Below, in pieces: positions 43,790 through 55,449 of a stretch of DNA of 64,000 bases. The position numbers and the translations under genes are program-made. This DNA is from Diphasiastrum complanatum (lineage: Eukaryota > Streptophyta > Lycopodiopsida > Lycopodiales > Lycopodiaceae): positions 25,435,285-25,499,284 of the forward strand of contig CM055104.1 in NCBI GenBank assembly GCA_029204225.1. The letters run 5' to 3'. Position 1 is the first letter of the stretch. Each line of letters opens with the position of its first letter. A model generated the notes under the pieces. That model was not told where the DNA came from and did no database searches. It saw nothing but the letters and a program-made list of their open reading frames with translations.

Positions 43790-44340
43790 CTGCTACCCAC
43801 GGTGCTCATCTTAAAAGACGTACACCCAAGTTAGATCTACCAAAGTTTGACGGTAGTTCGGACCCTCAAAGATTTTTGCAAATCTTTGAGAATGCATGTG
43901 ATGTGTATGGCGAAACATCTCCCGCTACTATGGTCCAATTGTTTTCAATAACCATGATCGCTAAAGTACGTGATTGGTTTTTCAACCTTGATCGTGAAGA
44001 AAAGACAGACTGGTCAATTTTAAAAGAGTCCTTTGTCAAGTGTTTTAAATGCTTGATCGAGAGCCCTTTTGTCAAATTGAGTAACATCAAAATGACAAAA
44101 GACAAACGCGTACGAGACTATATCGAGCGTTTCAAATGCCTCCAAAGTCAAGTACAAGAATAGCCCTCCGAACAGATGCTCATCATCTGGTTCTTAGTCG
44201 GCCTTCCAAGATGGATTAGATGTGAGCTTAAATCAAAGGATGAATATATGAGCCTAAAGTTAGCTATGTCTGATGCCATCAAAGAAGAAGACGAGGGATC
44301 AGAAGTTTTGGAAATCATAGCTGGAGTTGCTTTATAATCA
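43790..44340 (+). pseudogene. Ty3-type gag core of the nested element
   Basis: The plus strand gives RRTPKLDLPKFDGSSDPQRF, then FENACDVYGE, KVRDWFFNLDREEKTDW and RVRDYIERFKCLQSQ, the capsid pattern of Ty3 gag (DLPKFDG...WF..L....I..W..L...F). A stop at 44161-44163 is followed in the same frame by more gag (MLIIWFLVGLPRWIRCEL). The first ATG in frame is at 43876, but homology starts earlier, near 43805. Confidence 0.75.
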
Positions 44341-44449
44341 ACACCAACTTGAAATGGATAAACTCACCAATGAGTTTCAAACTACCCTAAAGTCTATCCA
44401 AAGCAGTATGCCTGGTCAGCCAAACACTACACAGGTACCTTATAGATGA

Positions 44450-44827
44450 AAACCAATATGGTGCCCACACTGCCGGGCTACGCATCCTGCTGATGCTTGT
44501 CCTTCATATCAGCCTATTCACGCACATATAGTTCAACAGTATGATGAACAACCATCACAGTCTAGACATTCCTTGTCCTATCCCCAATATCCATCTGAAA
44601 GTCCAGAACCACTAGCCATACAAGATGATTATGCTATTATACAAGGGCCATTGCACACCAGATGTTTCATCTGTGGTGAAACTGGCCACTTCATGGCTGA
44701 TTGTCCAGTCAAGACCAAATACCATGCAGAGTGTCCCGACTGTATCAGAAAACACAGTTTCAAAGACTGTCCGAAACAACCAACTATGATCCTACTTGCC
44801 CGTCATGTCAGTTATGAATCACAATAG
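44450..44827 (+). pseudogene. Gag zinc-knuckle region of the nested element
   Basis: Three Cys/His clusters: CPHCRATHPADACP near 44463, CFICGETGHFMADCP near 44664 (a perfect CCHC) and CPDCIRKHSFKDCP near 44733. The triple arrangement resembles the gag of the Ty3 element at 28.5-29 kb and the fragment at 23.9-24.4 kb, so these gags are probably related. Confidence 0.7.
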
Positions 44828-47000
44828 GATTCTCACGACAACAACATGAGCACCATGGCAGCCAACAGTTCAACCTGCTGCTCAATCGAGAAGTTTTTTG
44901 CAAACTTCTACATTACCGCACAATACACCAGCTCCATAATGCAAAAAGACAATATGAATCTATTTGTCTTTCCACATGCTGATAAGATTTCCAAGGTGCA
45001 AATACACAATAAATCTAGGATTTGGAAATCCAGATAGAGATTTGGTTCTGAATCTCTTGTTTAAAGAGGTCTTCGAGACATAGTACCTTAACCATACATG
45101 CATCTCAAGCTATATCTTACATCATCTGCTATCACTGATGGTAGATTTTAGTCTCATCAACCCTGTCTTGTTTTGACAAGGGCATGTTAGAGTAAGAAAT
45201 ATTACTCTACAAAACAAAATGAAGCAATTGTCAAGGTACATTATCAATGTTGATGAATGCTAGTTTTGTTCGACAAGTGCTATACAGTTCTCACTCTCTG
45301 TAACGTTTTTTTATTTTCTTGTTTCTCTTCACCTATTTTGTGTGATTGATTTTTGCATGAGAAATAGCTACTGCACAAGAGTCTTCCGTAGAGCATCTAT
45401 CTATCCATCTTCAGATTATCTTGTATAGCAGTTTAGAATTTTTGAGAAATATGAGAAGTACATGTCACATCCGAGTTGATTCCTACATCTCATTGCCATA
45501 TTCATCTTCGAGTCAACTATAGCAAGATCGAAACAAATTTAGTTAAAATTTGTTCAGTCCAGTCCCATGTTCAACGTGTTTCAACTACGTGTTCCACACG
45601 CCGATCCAATCCTGGACATGAACAATTACCAGCAACAACATCCTCACCAACATATTTCTTTTGGGGGGGGAGAGTGGATTTGCTTGGATCCACTGGAGCA
45701 GTTGCGCTGCCAACAACAGCATCAGCAAGATCGACAACCAAGGTCACAAGTCTAATATGAAAAAGACAAGGCTAAAGAAGACAGATGGGTAATCCAAAGA
45801 GACTCAATCAAAAGAAGTACCCTAGTCACGACGAAGATCCTTCAGAAAGAAAAACACAAGCATTGGGAAATCAGTCTCCTTCTTCAACCAACCTCTCGTC
45901 ATACATCTGCATCCATTGTCATGCCTATCGCCCACACCATCTACCATTGTCACTACCACCCTTCCTTCCATCTATTTGTTTATCATCAGTTTACTGTTCG
46001 TTTCAGAAATCCCTAGTTTTTTATAGTCCTACCGAAGTAGTTGAAAGATCATTGCAAATGTCTTGCAGAGACTAACTGCCACCTACAATGGATGATCAGC
46101 CAAAAGAAGACCTACAAAAGCAGGCGAAGCAGCTAGAAGACATCAAAAATTAAGCAAACAAGTTGAGGAGGAAAGGACAAAACTTAAGCAACAGATGAGT
46201 TAGATCAACCTTGATAAAAAAAAACTCTCTGGAGCAATGATAGTTGAATCCCCTCGTATGAAACCCAAAGAGATCCAAAAGTAATGGATAAAAAGAAAAA
46301 AAGCTGTAGAAAAAAAAAAAAAAAAAAGATGAAGACAACCGTGAACCTACAAATAAAGTGAGCTCCTCACCCAACAAGTGGTGGTCAGATCTCGACATTG
46401 CAAGGGTCCAAGGATGCAACTGTGAAACTATGAGTGCCTTCACCCTTCCACTAGGCCTTCATCATGTTTCCTTACCGTTACCAAATCGTCCATCCAAAAC
46501 TATTTCTACCACCAAATTTTTTATGAATGAGTCCATTCCCTTGAGACTGATAATCGAAGTTTGTGCAACCTGCAGATCGAAAGTTTTTCTTAAGGCTGGG
46601 ACTTTGACTGAGCGAAGAACTGCAGAGACACCCAAAAGCAAATGGAGGATACAGACCTCCCAGAAGTTAGAACTTGCCAAGAAACCAAAGATGAAACCGT
46701 CAATGGCAGATACAAGTGGTAAGAAAGAAGACACGCGAGAAGCACTCATGCATGCAGAGTTGTGAAGCTGTTGAGAGTTCTCCAAATTTTGAGAATGTCA
46801 ACCCATTACGCAATAAGACATTCTGGTTAAATTGCGACAATTTGCGAAAAACAGTTTTTGATAAAGATTGACAAAAATAAACACTTGGTTTTATGCAAGC
46901 GAACGAGGATCTACGCTTTTCCAAGTGCCGATCGAAGACGCCAATGCGGAAGCGGAGCGACATCGGCCAATATGAGTTGCAGTGGGTCCTGCAACACATT
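44828..47000 (+). other. Internal region of the nested element after gag, content unclear
   Basis: No protease, RT or integrase motif was recognised. 45567-45760 is Gln/His-rich. Near 46087-46200 a Lys/Gln-rich segment may be a short coiled coil, with stops. 46358-46765 (135 residues, with WWSDLDIARV and a Lys-rich end) is the longest plausible frame, of unknown kind. A poly-A run lies near 46310-46327. Confidence 0.4.
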
Positions 47001-47013
47001 AGGGGTGGGATGA
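47001..47013 (+). promoter_or_regulatory. Polypurine tract of the nested element
   Basis: AGGGGTGGGATGA directly before the TG of the right LTR. Confidence 0.8.
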
Positions 47014-48147
47014 TGTTGGCTGATTTTGACGAATCCCCAAGATACTCGGACAGAGCAACTCAAGAGCACCTCTCACCTTAGACCGAGGAGGTCTCTGAGA
47101 AGACGAGACGAACAAAGACTAAGAGCCGAGTATGAGAGCCGAGAAATACTAGTAGTTATGACAAGCAAGAACTGTGTAAGCCTCATGGTGAATCCCAAAA
47201 GATGGAATGACCATGTAGGAGCTAGTATTTCTAGGCAAATGTAATAAATGCAAGTAGACCCCTCTTAAAGAAAGTAGAGTGAGCCACCTTTTGATGGTGA
47301 CCTCTAGTGGAGAGCATTATTCCACTTGTAATTTGTGAAATGTGGAAATTCCACTAGGATGCCACCTAAGGAGCTCTCTTGCGTATTTAAGAGACTCCCT
47401 CTTTGTGAAGAGGAGCTTTTTGTGTATTGTATCAACTCCATGCTGAAACGAGAAGAGCCTCCATGAGTTAGATGCATCCATTGAGCTCCTTGATCGTGAT
47501 GGTTTTCTTGAGTGATGCCTCTGTGATCATGCCCTTCCATTTATATTGTGTGTGGTTGTGGATTTAGAGTGGATTATTTCCTTGCTTTCCTAGTTGTGGA
47601 TTAGATTTCATGTTTTCTTGTGGATTAATGTAGGAGCCAGCATTCAAGTAAACTAAATAGGCTAGAAATGTGGAATAAATCTTGCTTATTCTCTAACATT
47701 CTAGTTATTGATGTTCTTGAGATGTCCAAGAATCAAAAGACTGGTTGGTTTCTTGATTCTTGGACTTCTAACATGCTATAGATTAGTTCTTGTTTCTTGT
47801 TTTGTCAATTTATGCAAGTATAGTAGTGCTTAGGATCTAATTTCAGTTCATTTTGCAACAAAGTAGAAGTAGGAATCCATCATTGTTCAATTGAGCAATA
47901 ATGTAGATCATTTGTTGAACGCATTGGCTTGTATTTTGGTTGATTATGCATGCGCGTTCAGTTCAAGAGAGACCCATCTGGATGTCCTCTGACAGGCAGG
48001 AGATATTCAGTCCCTTTTGCCTAATCTGGGCCTTAAAACAAGAAAGGTAATCTCAAGAAGTGCCCACAGTCTCTGCTGATAGGCAGAAGAAGAAAGAAAC
48101 AAAGAAAGACTAGTTAACGAATTCTATAGGCTCTGAATTTGTAAACA
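47014..48147 (+). repeat. 3' LTR of the nested element
   Basis: A full copy of the left LTR, followed exactly by the target duplication ATCTC. Confidence 0.92.
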
Positions 48148-48152
48148 ATCTC

Positions 48153-49414
48153 CCTTGCCTTGAAAAAATTGTCTCTCAAGTTGTTCCATGTAGTCTTCCC
48201 CAACCAACCTTTTGCCATCTCGACCACGAGTAAATAATTCACCATAATTATAGAATGCTTTGATTTGATAAAGAGATGTGAGATCCATGTCGTGGATCTT
48301 CCCAAGAACCACTCTTCCATTGCTCTTTCCTCCACAAGACTCCCTCTTAATAATTGCATCATAAGAAGTAGAAACCACTTGAACATTAGAAGCCATGAAA
48401 ACAATCATTAGTATCTTCAACATAAGGATGATTGAAGTACTCTCTTTTTCCAAACATGCACTTCTACTCAGTGATTTAGGTAATGAATCATATGATAATG
48501 ATCCTCCCTCACTATGATCTACAATGACATTATTCAAAGTACATCCTACTTTGAACACTTTACATACTTCTCTTCCTCTTGATTTGTAACTATCTCCCTC
48601 ACCAAGTCTCATGATAGTAACATTTGGCCTACTATCTTTATAAAGACATGCCACTTGTTGCAAAAATGACTTTCTTGGAGTCATCACAAAAAATTCTAGA
48701 AGAACCACTTCCTTCATGCATGCACCTAGCATCATTATATTTTTCCACATGATCAAAGAAATCATTAGCAACAACCTTTTCCAAGGAAGAACCTTCATCA
48801 CCTCCATTGATGAAGTTAGCTCTTTCTTTACCTTTTGTATGCTTGCACTTGCCATTATGAGCCATTGAAGAACCATCATTATCCCCATAGCTAGCCAAGT
48901 TAGCACAAAAATGAACATCTCCAAGAAGCATATTAGATGTCAACCTAGATCTAGCATAAGGAGGCTCGTTAGACTTTGCATAAGATCCACCAATCTTATT
49001 GATGCCAAAAGAGAACTTTGGAAAGTTGAGACCAGTCTCCTTTTCCATTCCATCCTTTTTGTTAGCCATAACAAAAGCATCAAGCTTGAAAAGTACACCT
49101 TGTCTATTGCCCCTAGCAACCAAGATTTCTTCCTTTGTTATGAAACAAACATCACCATCAAACTTTACCATGTATTCTGTCTCTTTCATTTGACCAACAC
49201 TTAAAAAATTCTTTGATAGTGAAGGAATATAAAGAACACCATCAAGTCTTGCTTCTCTATTAGTAGAAAGACAAATAGGAATTGAACCAATACCTTCAAT
49301 CACACACTCACCACCATTGGCCATGTGAATTACTTTCTTGGCTCCATTATAAGTGACTAAAGAAGTAAAGAACTCCTTGTGACTAGTCACGTGTGAACTA
49401 GCTCCACTTGTCAC
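48153..49414 (-). pseudogene. Protease and following part of the split Copia element
   Basis: A minus-strand open piece (49414-48638) begins inside the protease motif: SGASSHVTSHKEFF with the catalytic Asp just lost, since the sequence changes at about 49415. Then come KVIHMANGGECVIEGIGSIP and LSKNFLSVGQM, typical Copia protease and the region after it. Later frames (to 48124) end in SLYQIKAFYNYGELF and lie against the nested insertion at 48148. Integrase, RT and RNase H are not seen. This matches the layout of the 1-5 kb element, so it is probably the same non-autonomous family. Confidence 0.7.
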
Positions 49415-49419
49415 CTAAT

Positions 49420-50343
49420 TAGGAAAGCCGTTGTACTTGGAAGTATATGGCTTTTGTGATGACTGTACGTAGTGTATACGATCAATAATTCAGCATCATT
49501 GATGCGGACGATGACGTCGCTGATTCTCTTACTTCGCATTTTACGTGAAGTGGTTTTCTCTCACTTTGCAAATTTCGAAAAGTGACTGGGAACGTTCCTT
49601 GTTCAAAATAGACGACCTTTGGCATTTTTTTCTCTCTTCGGGATTTTGCAAAAAAGTCGAAGGTGCTCTTAAAAAGACTAAGGTGCCCTTGAAACAGTTT
49701 AACTAATGAAAATAGATGACCTTCAACATTTTTTCTCTCTTCGGGATTTTGCGTAAAAGTCGAAGGTGTTAAAAAACAGTTAAACTTTTGAACTATAGAA
49801 GTGTTTCATTTCGGAGAAATGCGAAAAAGCCGAAGCTATTGAAAACATAGTTCATTGTGTGATTATCAACTTTAGGAAGCCCCCCACTCACATCATCAAA
49901 TCCATTTGAAGTCGCTGCTTCATATACGAGACTGACGCGACACTTAGTCTATTTCTACAGACTATTGCGACACTTAGTGTATTTCTGCAGACTGTTGAAA
50001 AAGTAATGTAAATCTGCAGACTTGTTCTAAATGCTAGTTCTTGGAAGTCCTTGAAGATGGCCAAGTCTTCAATGACTTCAAGTAATTGAACTTAACATCT
50101 GAACTTGAAATTATGACAGGATTGGTTACCCTTTGCTGGAGATAAGCCAGAAGCCCGTTGTAGATGTTCTTCAAATAAATTGGCTGTCTAAGTTTGTATT
50201 CCTACAGATATCAGATGAGCAGACGTAGAACCAAAGTTGGTTTCACCTAAACCTAGATCAATGATCAATAAACATGCCAGAAGAATCATGAAATAGAAAT
50301 TAGTCATTCACCAAGGAGGAAACTGTGGGCTTAATTTCCAACA
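49420..50343 (-). repeat. Probable 3' LTR of the next Copia element, left edge approximate
   Basis: On the minus strand it starts TGTTGGAAATTAAGCCC at 50343, a typical Copia LTR start. Inside, a ~60-bp block (TTTTTTCTCTCTTCGGGATTTTGC...AGTCGAAGGTG) occurs twice near 49626 and 49727, and CTGCAGACT words recur at 49955-50020. The left end is placed where the protease sequence stops. Confidence 0.5.
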
Positions 50344-50399
50344 ACTGTCGCTATGTATAATCGTGGGATTTTCCTATTTCATGCCAATCTCATTTAAGA

Positions 50400-51884
50400 T
50401 TTGCCTCTACCATATGACTTCCTATGTTGTGCTACACATTGCCTTATACTCTACTTCTGTTGTGGATAGAGCAAATGTACTTTGCTTTTTACTAGACCAG
50501 GAAAAGCAACTGCCACAAAGCTGGAATACATACCCTATGGTGGATCTATGATCATCATAGTCACCTCCCCAATCCGCATCCACATAGCCACATAACTCAG
50601 GTAAACTCTCAGGTTTCCTGAACACCAAGCCATAATCGAAAGTGTCTTTGACATATCGCAAAATGCGTTTGGCTGTCTTCCAATGTGTTTCCGAAGGTGC
50701 TGTCATAAACTGACTTACAATACCAACAACATAGCATATATCTGGTCTAGTCGTGGTAAGCTAAATCAAATGGTTGTGATTCGTCAAGCTTAGAAAGCTT
50801 TTTACCTGGTTCGATAGGAGTGTTTACTTTCTTGCAATCTTGTAGCTTGAACCTGTGTAACAACTCTCTGACATACTTCACTTGTGTTAGACCCATCTCA
50901 TGTCCTGTTTGCTACACCTCCACTCCAAGGCAATAATGCATTAGGTTGAGATTTGACATCTCAAATTGTTCCATGAGATCCTTCTTGATCATATCTATCA
51001 TCTCTTGATTATTCCCCATAATAATCAAGTCATCAACATAAAGAGCAACCAAAGCAATCATATCATCAAAGCATAAGATATAAAGATTTGGATCATAGTG
51101 TGTTCTCACCATCCTCTTAGAACAAAAGTAGGCATCAATCCTACTGTACCACGCACGTGAAGCCTGTTTGAGACCATAAAGTGCTTTCTTCAAGCGACAT
51201 ACTCTCCTGTCCTTTGCTATAAAGCCTTCAGGTTGATCCATAAACACCTCTTCCTCTAACTCACCACTAAAAAAAATAGATTTCGCATCTATCTGATGTA
51301 AAAGCCAACCAAAATGTGAAGCTAAAGCAACAAGTAGACGTAGAGTATTCCACTTACATATTGGTGCAAAGGTCTCTTCATAGTCAATGCCTTTACTTTG
51401 TGCATAAGCTTTGATTACCAATCTTGCTTTGTGCTTTGCTATACTTCCATATGCATGGTACTTAGTCTTGTACACCCATATACAACCAATGGGTTTCTTG
51501 CCAACTAGTGGTTCCACTAAGTTCCATGTGCTATGCTTAGCAATTGATTCCATCTCTTCTTCCATGGCCTTGACCCAAATGTCATCATCCTTCGCTTCAA
51601 CATAAGTCGAAGGTTCTTTGCTTTGAATAATGCTAGATAAGAGAGCATAATTTGTTTCATACCTATCAGGTTGTGTCCTCTCTCTTGTTGATCTTCATAG
51701 CTCTCCCTGGATAGATAATTCAGGAAAGTCATCCATGTCACGGCTCTCCATCAATCTCTCAAACCACTTAGGGAGCTTCTTGACAAGTGATCGGCTTCCA
51801 AGTGAAAACGTATCCCATGGTACATCCTTTTCCTTGCATTTATCAACTGCAACTTCAATCCTTTTTGCACCAAAAGGTTTATCT
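50400..51884 (-). pseudogene. Copia reverse transcriptase and RNase H
   Basis: Minus strand. RT is open from 51565 to 50912: WNLVEPLVGKKPIGCIWVYKT, EETFAPICKWNTLRLLVALA, QIDAKSIFFSGELEEEVFM (the usual Val is Ser), KKALYGLKQASRAWY and the catalytic ALYVDDLIIMG. After stops and frame changes at 50910-50710, RNase H follows (50706-50422): HWKTAKRILRYVK, CGYVDADWGGD, CFSWSSKKQ and ALSTTEVEYKAM. The catalytic residues DAD and E are present. Stops and a frame break between RT and RNase H make it inactive. Confidence 0.85.
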
Positions 51885-52745
51885 CAACCTCTCCAACCTA
51901 TCTCTTGAGGTTGAATAGCAGTATCATGAGGTGTATCCACATGTTCGTCACTAGGAAAGTCAACAAATGGATCATCATCAAGAGAAATTCTCACTATACC
52001 ATCTTTCCCACTAGATGTATCCACCTTCTCAGCATCCTCGTCTTTGTACATCTTAGATTCATCAAAGATGACATCATGGCTAACATGTATCTTGTTCTCC
52101 ATTGGATCAAAACATCTATAGCCCTTTATCCAATCATCATATCCTAAGAATATGCACTTTATAGCTTTTACATCAAGCTTACGTCTTTCTTCCATAGGAA
52201 TGTGTACAAAGGCCTTACATCCAAAAATTTGCAAGTGGTTCACCTTTGGCTTCTTCTTCGTGAATGTCTTGATTTTGGTCATATAAGTCTGAATGTGCTC
52301 TCCTTGTTTCATTCAGACACTATTCAGTCTAATCCTTGATGGATTGACGTCCCGAACTGTTCCTTTAGCACATCTCATGCCTGTCTAGGTGTAATGGCAT
52401 CACTTATGTGGGTAATGATGTGGTCTTTCACTGACAAGTTGATGAAGGTCAAAGCTCTCCTTGTCTTCTTATCGAACACTTTAATGTCCGTTTCATTTGG
52501 CGGTCTTCTCTCATCACTTGTGATGACATCCCATAGTTCCTTCTCTATTAGTATGTTTTTTCATTTTGAATTTCCACACTGCATAGTTGGAAATCCCGTC
52601 CAATTTGCTATTTTCACTCAAAATGGACTGAGTACAATGGCGACATCAGTGACTTATCTTGATGACCTGCTAAAATTTCACACCAGGGCGTCCTGTTGCT
52701 TAGGTGGCGTTTCGCAAGCCAAGTCACTTTCCAAACGTGAAATAC
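51884..52745 (-). pseudogene. Copia gag fused to integrase C-terminus by internal deletion
   Basis: Minus strand. Gag from about 52600 to 52290: ELWDVITSDERRPP, RRALTFINLSVKDHI and TPRQAWDVLKEQFGTS. At about 52270 the frame passes directly from gag-like QTYMTKIKTF to integrase-tail TKKKPKVNHLQIFGCKAF, then FLGYDDWIKGYRCFDP and VSHDVIFDESK. Protease, zinc knuckle and integrase core are all missing. The join is in frame. Confidence 0.75.
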
Positions 52746-53815
52746 CTTTTACCTCACACTCTTGACTAAACACTTTTTGAAAGGGGCAAAAGACATTTGA
52801 CGTCCACTGATCATGTTCTCCACTGCAATCACTCTATTTTGAGGTACCATACTTGCTGGTACAGTCTGGGTGCCCTTCGTTTGGAGGGTATAGCCCTTTG
52901 TTTGGCCCAAATAGGCTAAAGGAGGTGAAAATAGGAACTTTTGGAGTTTTTGAACTATTTTTTCAGAGTGAAGAAATTTCACCTTTCAAAAAACTTAAAC
53001 TTGATTTTCAAATTGAAAATTTTTATTGAAGTTGAAGGCTCCAATTTACTTCAATCCCCTGCATATGAAGTTTAAGATGGACCCAAGGCAATCTAATGGC
53101 CGAAATCAATCAAATGGCCCATATTCTCTCCTAAGCTAATGATCGTAGTTGTTGATCAACAAGGCTTCAAATTTGATGGATAGTAGCTCTTCTGTGCACT
53201 AAAATACTCCCTTAGAGACACGGCTCCCTTCAGAGCACTATGCGGACACTTTAGTGAGGGGGCGCGAGGTTTGTCTGCGGCCTCTCTCTCCCTTCATCTC
53301 TTCCTTCATAGCTTATAGCTATGGCTGCCTAACAAGATCCGATCCAGCTTGTTATTTACTCCACGACACACCACGGCCTTCTGGCAGCAAATTATCTTCA
53401 CCAGGGCACCCACTATCAGCCTTTAAACAGCTTAAAAAACGACCACCTACAGCAAAAAAAATCCACACTTTTTCACTTGTAAACCCCAAGCCAAGGTTTC
53501 TGCACTATTCTTGGCACTTAGTACCCTTTATTTAGCACTTTTAATAGGCAAATCCTCTTGCTCTAAGGTCGCCCTATAGTTGGGAAGCTGATGCTTCAAT
53601 CCGTTTGTCAAACGCGGTGTCCGATTGAATGCACACCAATCGCAAACACCAAGCAACTTTCCCATAGAATTTTATGCTTCCGTTTGGCTACTATTTTGAT
53701 TCATCCAACAAATCCTGTCTTTGAATTGCAAAACTCATAAGGAAGTCGTCAAGCTCCTAGATCCACAACCAGCCTGGCACCATCAATTACTTCTCCAAAG
53801 CAAAACCTCCATGGC
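52746..53815. other. Probable leader or LTR of the Copia element; no gene recognised
   Basis: By position the 5' untranslated part and 5' LTR of the preceding minus-strand element should lie here. I could not match it to 49420-50343 with confidence and saw no primer-binding site. CTTTATTTAGCACTTTT lies near 53525. Confidence 0.3.
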
Positions 53816-54157
53816 ATGGTATCTCGAAGCACCTGCCTATATGCGCACCAATCCATATTATTATCCGATAGCGCGACGAGAACCATTTCCTGCCACCAAG
53901 GTAAAAGAATCATATTTTTTGGCCCACGCTCACAGCAGTGGAGCAACCCAGCTGATGACATGGTCACAAATTGTTGTGTATTCTACCAAAAGCACAATGG
54001 CAATCTTGACCACGATGTGTGTTACTTTGCGGATAATTGCGGCTTGGTGACATTTTTGGCGAAACTAAAAGGTTATCGGGATCGTGGCCTACCACCAATT
54101 GTCATCGACATCAATAAGCCTTTGAAGACTCAAGATAACCACATCAACATAACGTGA
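53816..54157 (+). pseudogene. Possible gag-like fragment
   Basis: A plus-strand frame whose end has a Cys/His cluster (NCCVFYQKHNGNLDHDVCYF), then GLVTFLAKLKGYRDRGLPP. It resembles a degenerate gag zinc knuckle with an arginine-rich linker. Weak evidence; I recognise no family. Confidence 0.3.
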
Positions 54158-54767
54158 CTTTACTATTGAGCAGCCCTCACTTCTGCGCTCCATGTTGTTG
54201 GATTATTCTCCTTCTTACTAATCGACTAATCGGTTTTAATCCTCATCCATCGTTTATCTTGTTCTACGGATTTTCCCGTGTCTTTACACAGTCTGCAGAT
54301 TTACAAGTGTTTTTACATAGTCTACAGAAATACACGGAGTTTTGACAACATCGTCGTATTTTTCACCTATCAAAAATCTCATGTAAAAATAAATGCATTG
54401 TCATCTTTTTTGCATTTTTCAAAGTGCCTCAAATATTAAGGAAATGACTCTGGCAAAGTGTGGGGCTACCCTAAATGAGATTTAAGGACACTGTCGGGTT
54501 TTTGCAAAATGCCGACATTGTCGCTTGTGGCAGTTTTAGTTCATTTCTGCAGAGTAACAGTTTTAGCTCATTTATGCAGACAGACTGTTTACGGCCAATT
54601 TTCACCGCTTATCAATAATCAATTTCTGAAAAGAAACTGGATGAATGCCAACGGACACCAGCCAACTGACAATCTCATTTGACAACTTAATTGCTTAGTA
54701 TATATAACTGATCATATTCATATATTTTGAAAAAGTTCTGAAGCGACGCGTCAACATTGTGAATTGT
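54158..54767. other. Unassigned stretch
   Basis: Contains repeated TCATTTCTGCAGA / TCATTTATGCAGA and GTCTGCAGATTTACA words similar in style to 49930-50010, so it may be LTR sequence of that Copia family. No gene seen. Confidence 0.3.
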
Positions 54768-55303
54768 GAAGGAGTTGAGTGTTATTACACGACGCTTCCT
54801 GCGCTCTTATGAAACAAAAAAGTATTGTTGTTAGCCCTCTATCAAGCTTTCAAGCTTGAACTCTCTTGAGCATTCTAGCTCAGTCTTTTAGAGATTTATT
54901 TTCGAGTTGCTATTGCGCTACTGCTTATCAGCAGAGTTGTTTATTATTAGACTTATTCTCAGTTACTCAGAGACAACTTAGAGTGCGCGATTTCTATCCG
55001 CTTTTGTTTTGTGCTCATTAGCATCTGATTTTGTTTTTTGAATCAATACTATCTTCTTATTGGGTTCAGTATATGTCAAAATGCATGCATCTCTGTATTG
55101 CTTTTGTAACTGATAGAAATTGTCTGAGAATTCAATACTTTATGTTTGGCTACGTAATCACTTAGTATCTAGTGATTTCAAAGTTAGTTGCTAAAGATTG
55201 GACGTGATTTTCATCACTACTGCTTTGTTCAATTTTTTATAGGTGTAGTCATGCATTGGAAGTAGGAAGTTTCCGCATTACATTACCAATCCTATTTCTG
55301 ACA
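54768..55303 (+). repeat. Copia LTR (plus), inverted relative to the copy at 36.3-36.8 kb
   Basis: 54815-55303 matches the reverse complement of 36287-36780 at high identity. Just before it, 54768-54795 (GGAGTTGAGTGTTATTACACG) matches the gag-side sequence of the other element (reverse complement of 35585-35613), so a scrap of internal sequence is joined to the LTR. No primer-binding site follows it. Confidence 0.75.
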
Positions 55304-55434
55304 CATGTTGATATGGTGGAGCTGTGGAAAACTCACGAATAAATTTACCAACCTCGACAACAACAATCTCGTCTTTAAGAAGCTCAAAAGATCCAGGACA
55401 AAAAAGCTTCGATTGGTGTGGGACCACCAATCAA

Positions 55435-55449
55435 TAAGGAGGGCGATAA
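55435..55449 (+). promoter_or_regulatory. Polypurine tract before an LTR
   Basis: AAGGAGGGCGATAA immediately precedes TGTTAGCAAC at 55450. Confidence 0.6.

Larger units (their letters stand above)
41382..48147 (+). mobile_element. Complete LTR element with Ty3-type gag and no recognisable pol, nested in a Copia element
   Basis: The LTRs are 41382-42501 (about 1,120 bp) and 47014-48147 (about 1,134 bp), both starting TGTTGG and ending ACA. The target duplication ATCTC is exact at 41377-41381 and 48148-48152. A primer-binding site follows the left LTR and a purine tract precedes the right one. The LTRs differ by several substitutions and two visible indels (extra bases near 47131-47158 in the right copy and near 42343-42358 in the left), so the insertion is older than the 1-5 kb one. 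The internal part has gag but no RT, RNase H or integrase that I can recognise. Confidence 0.9.
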
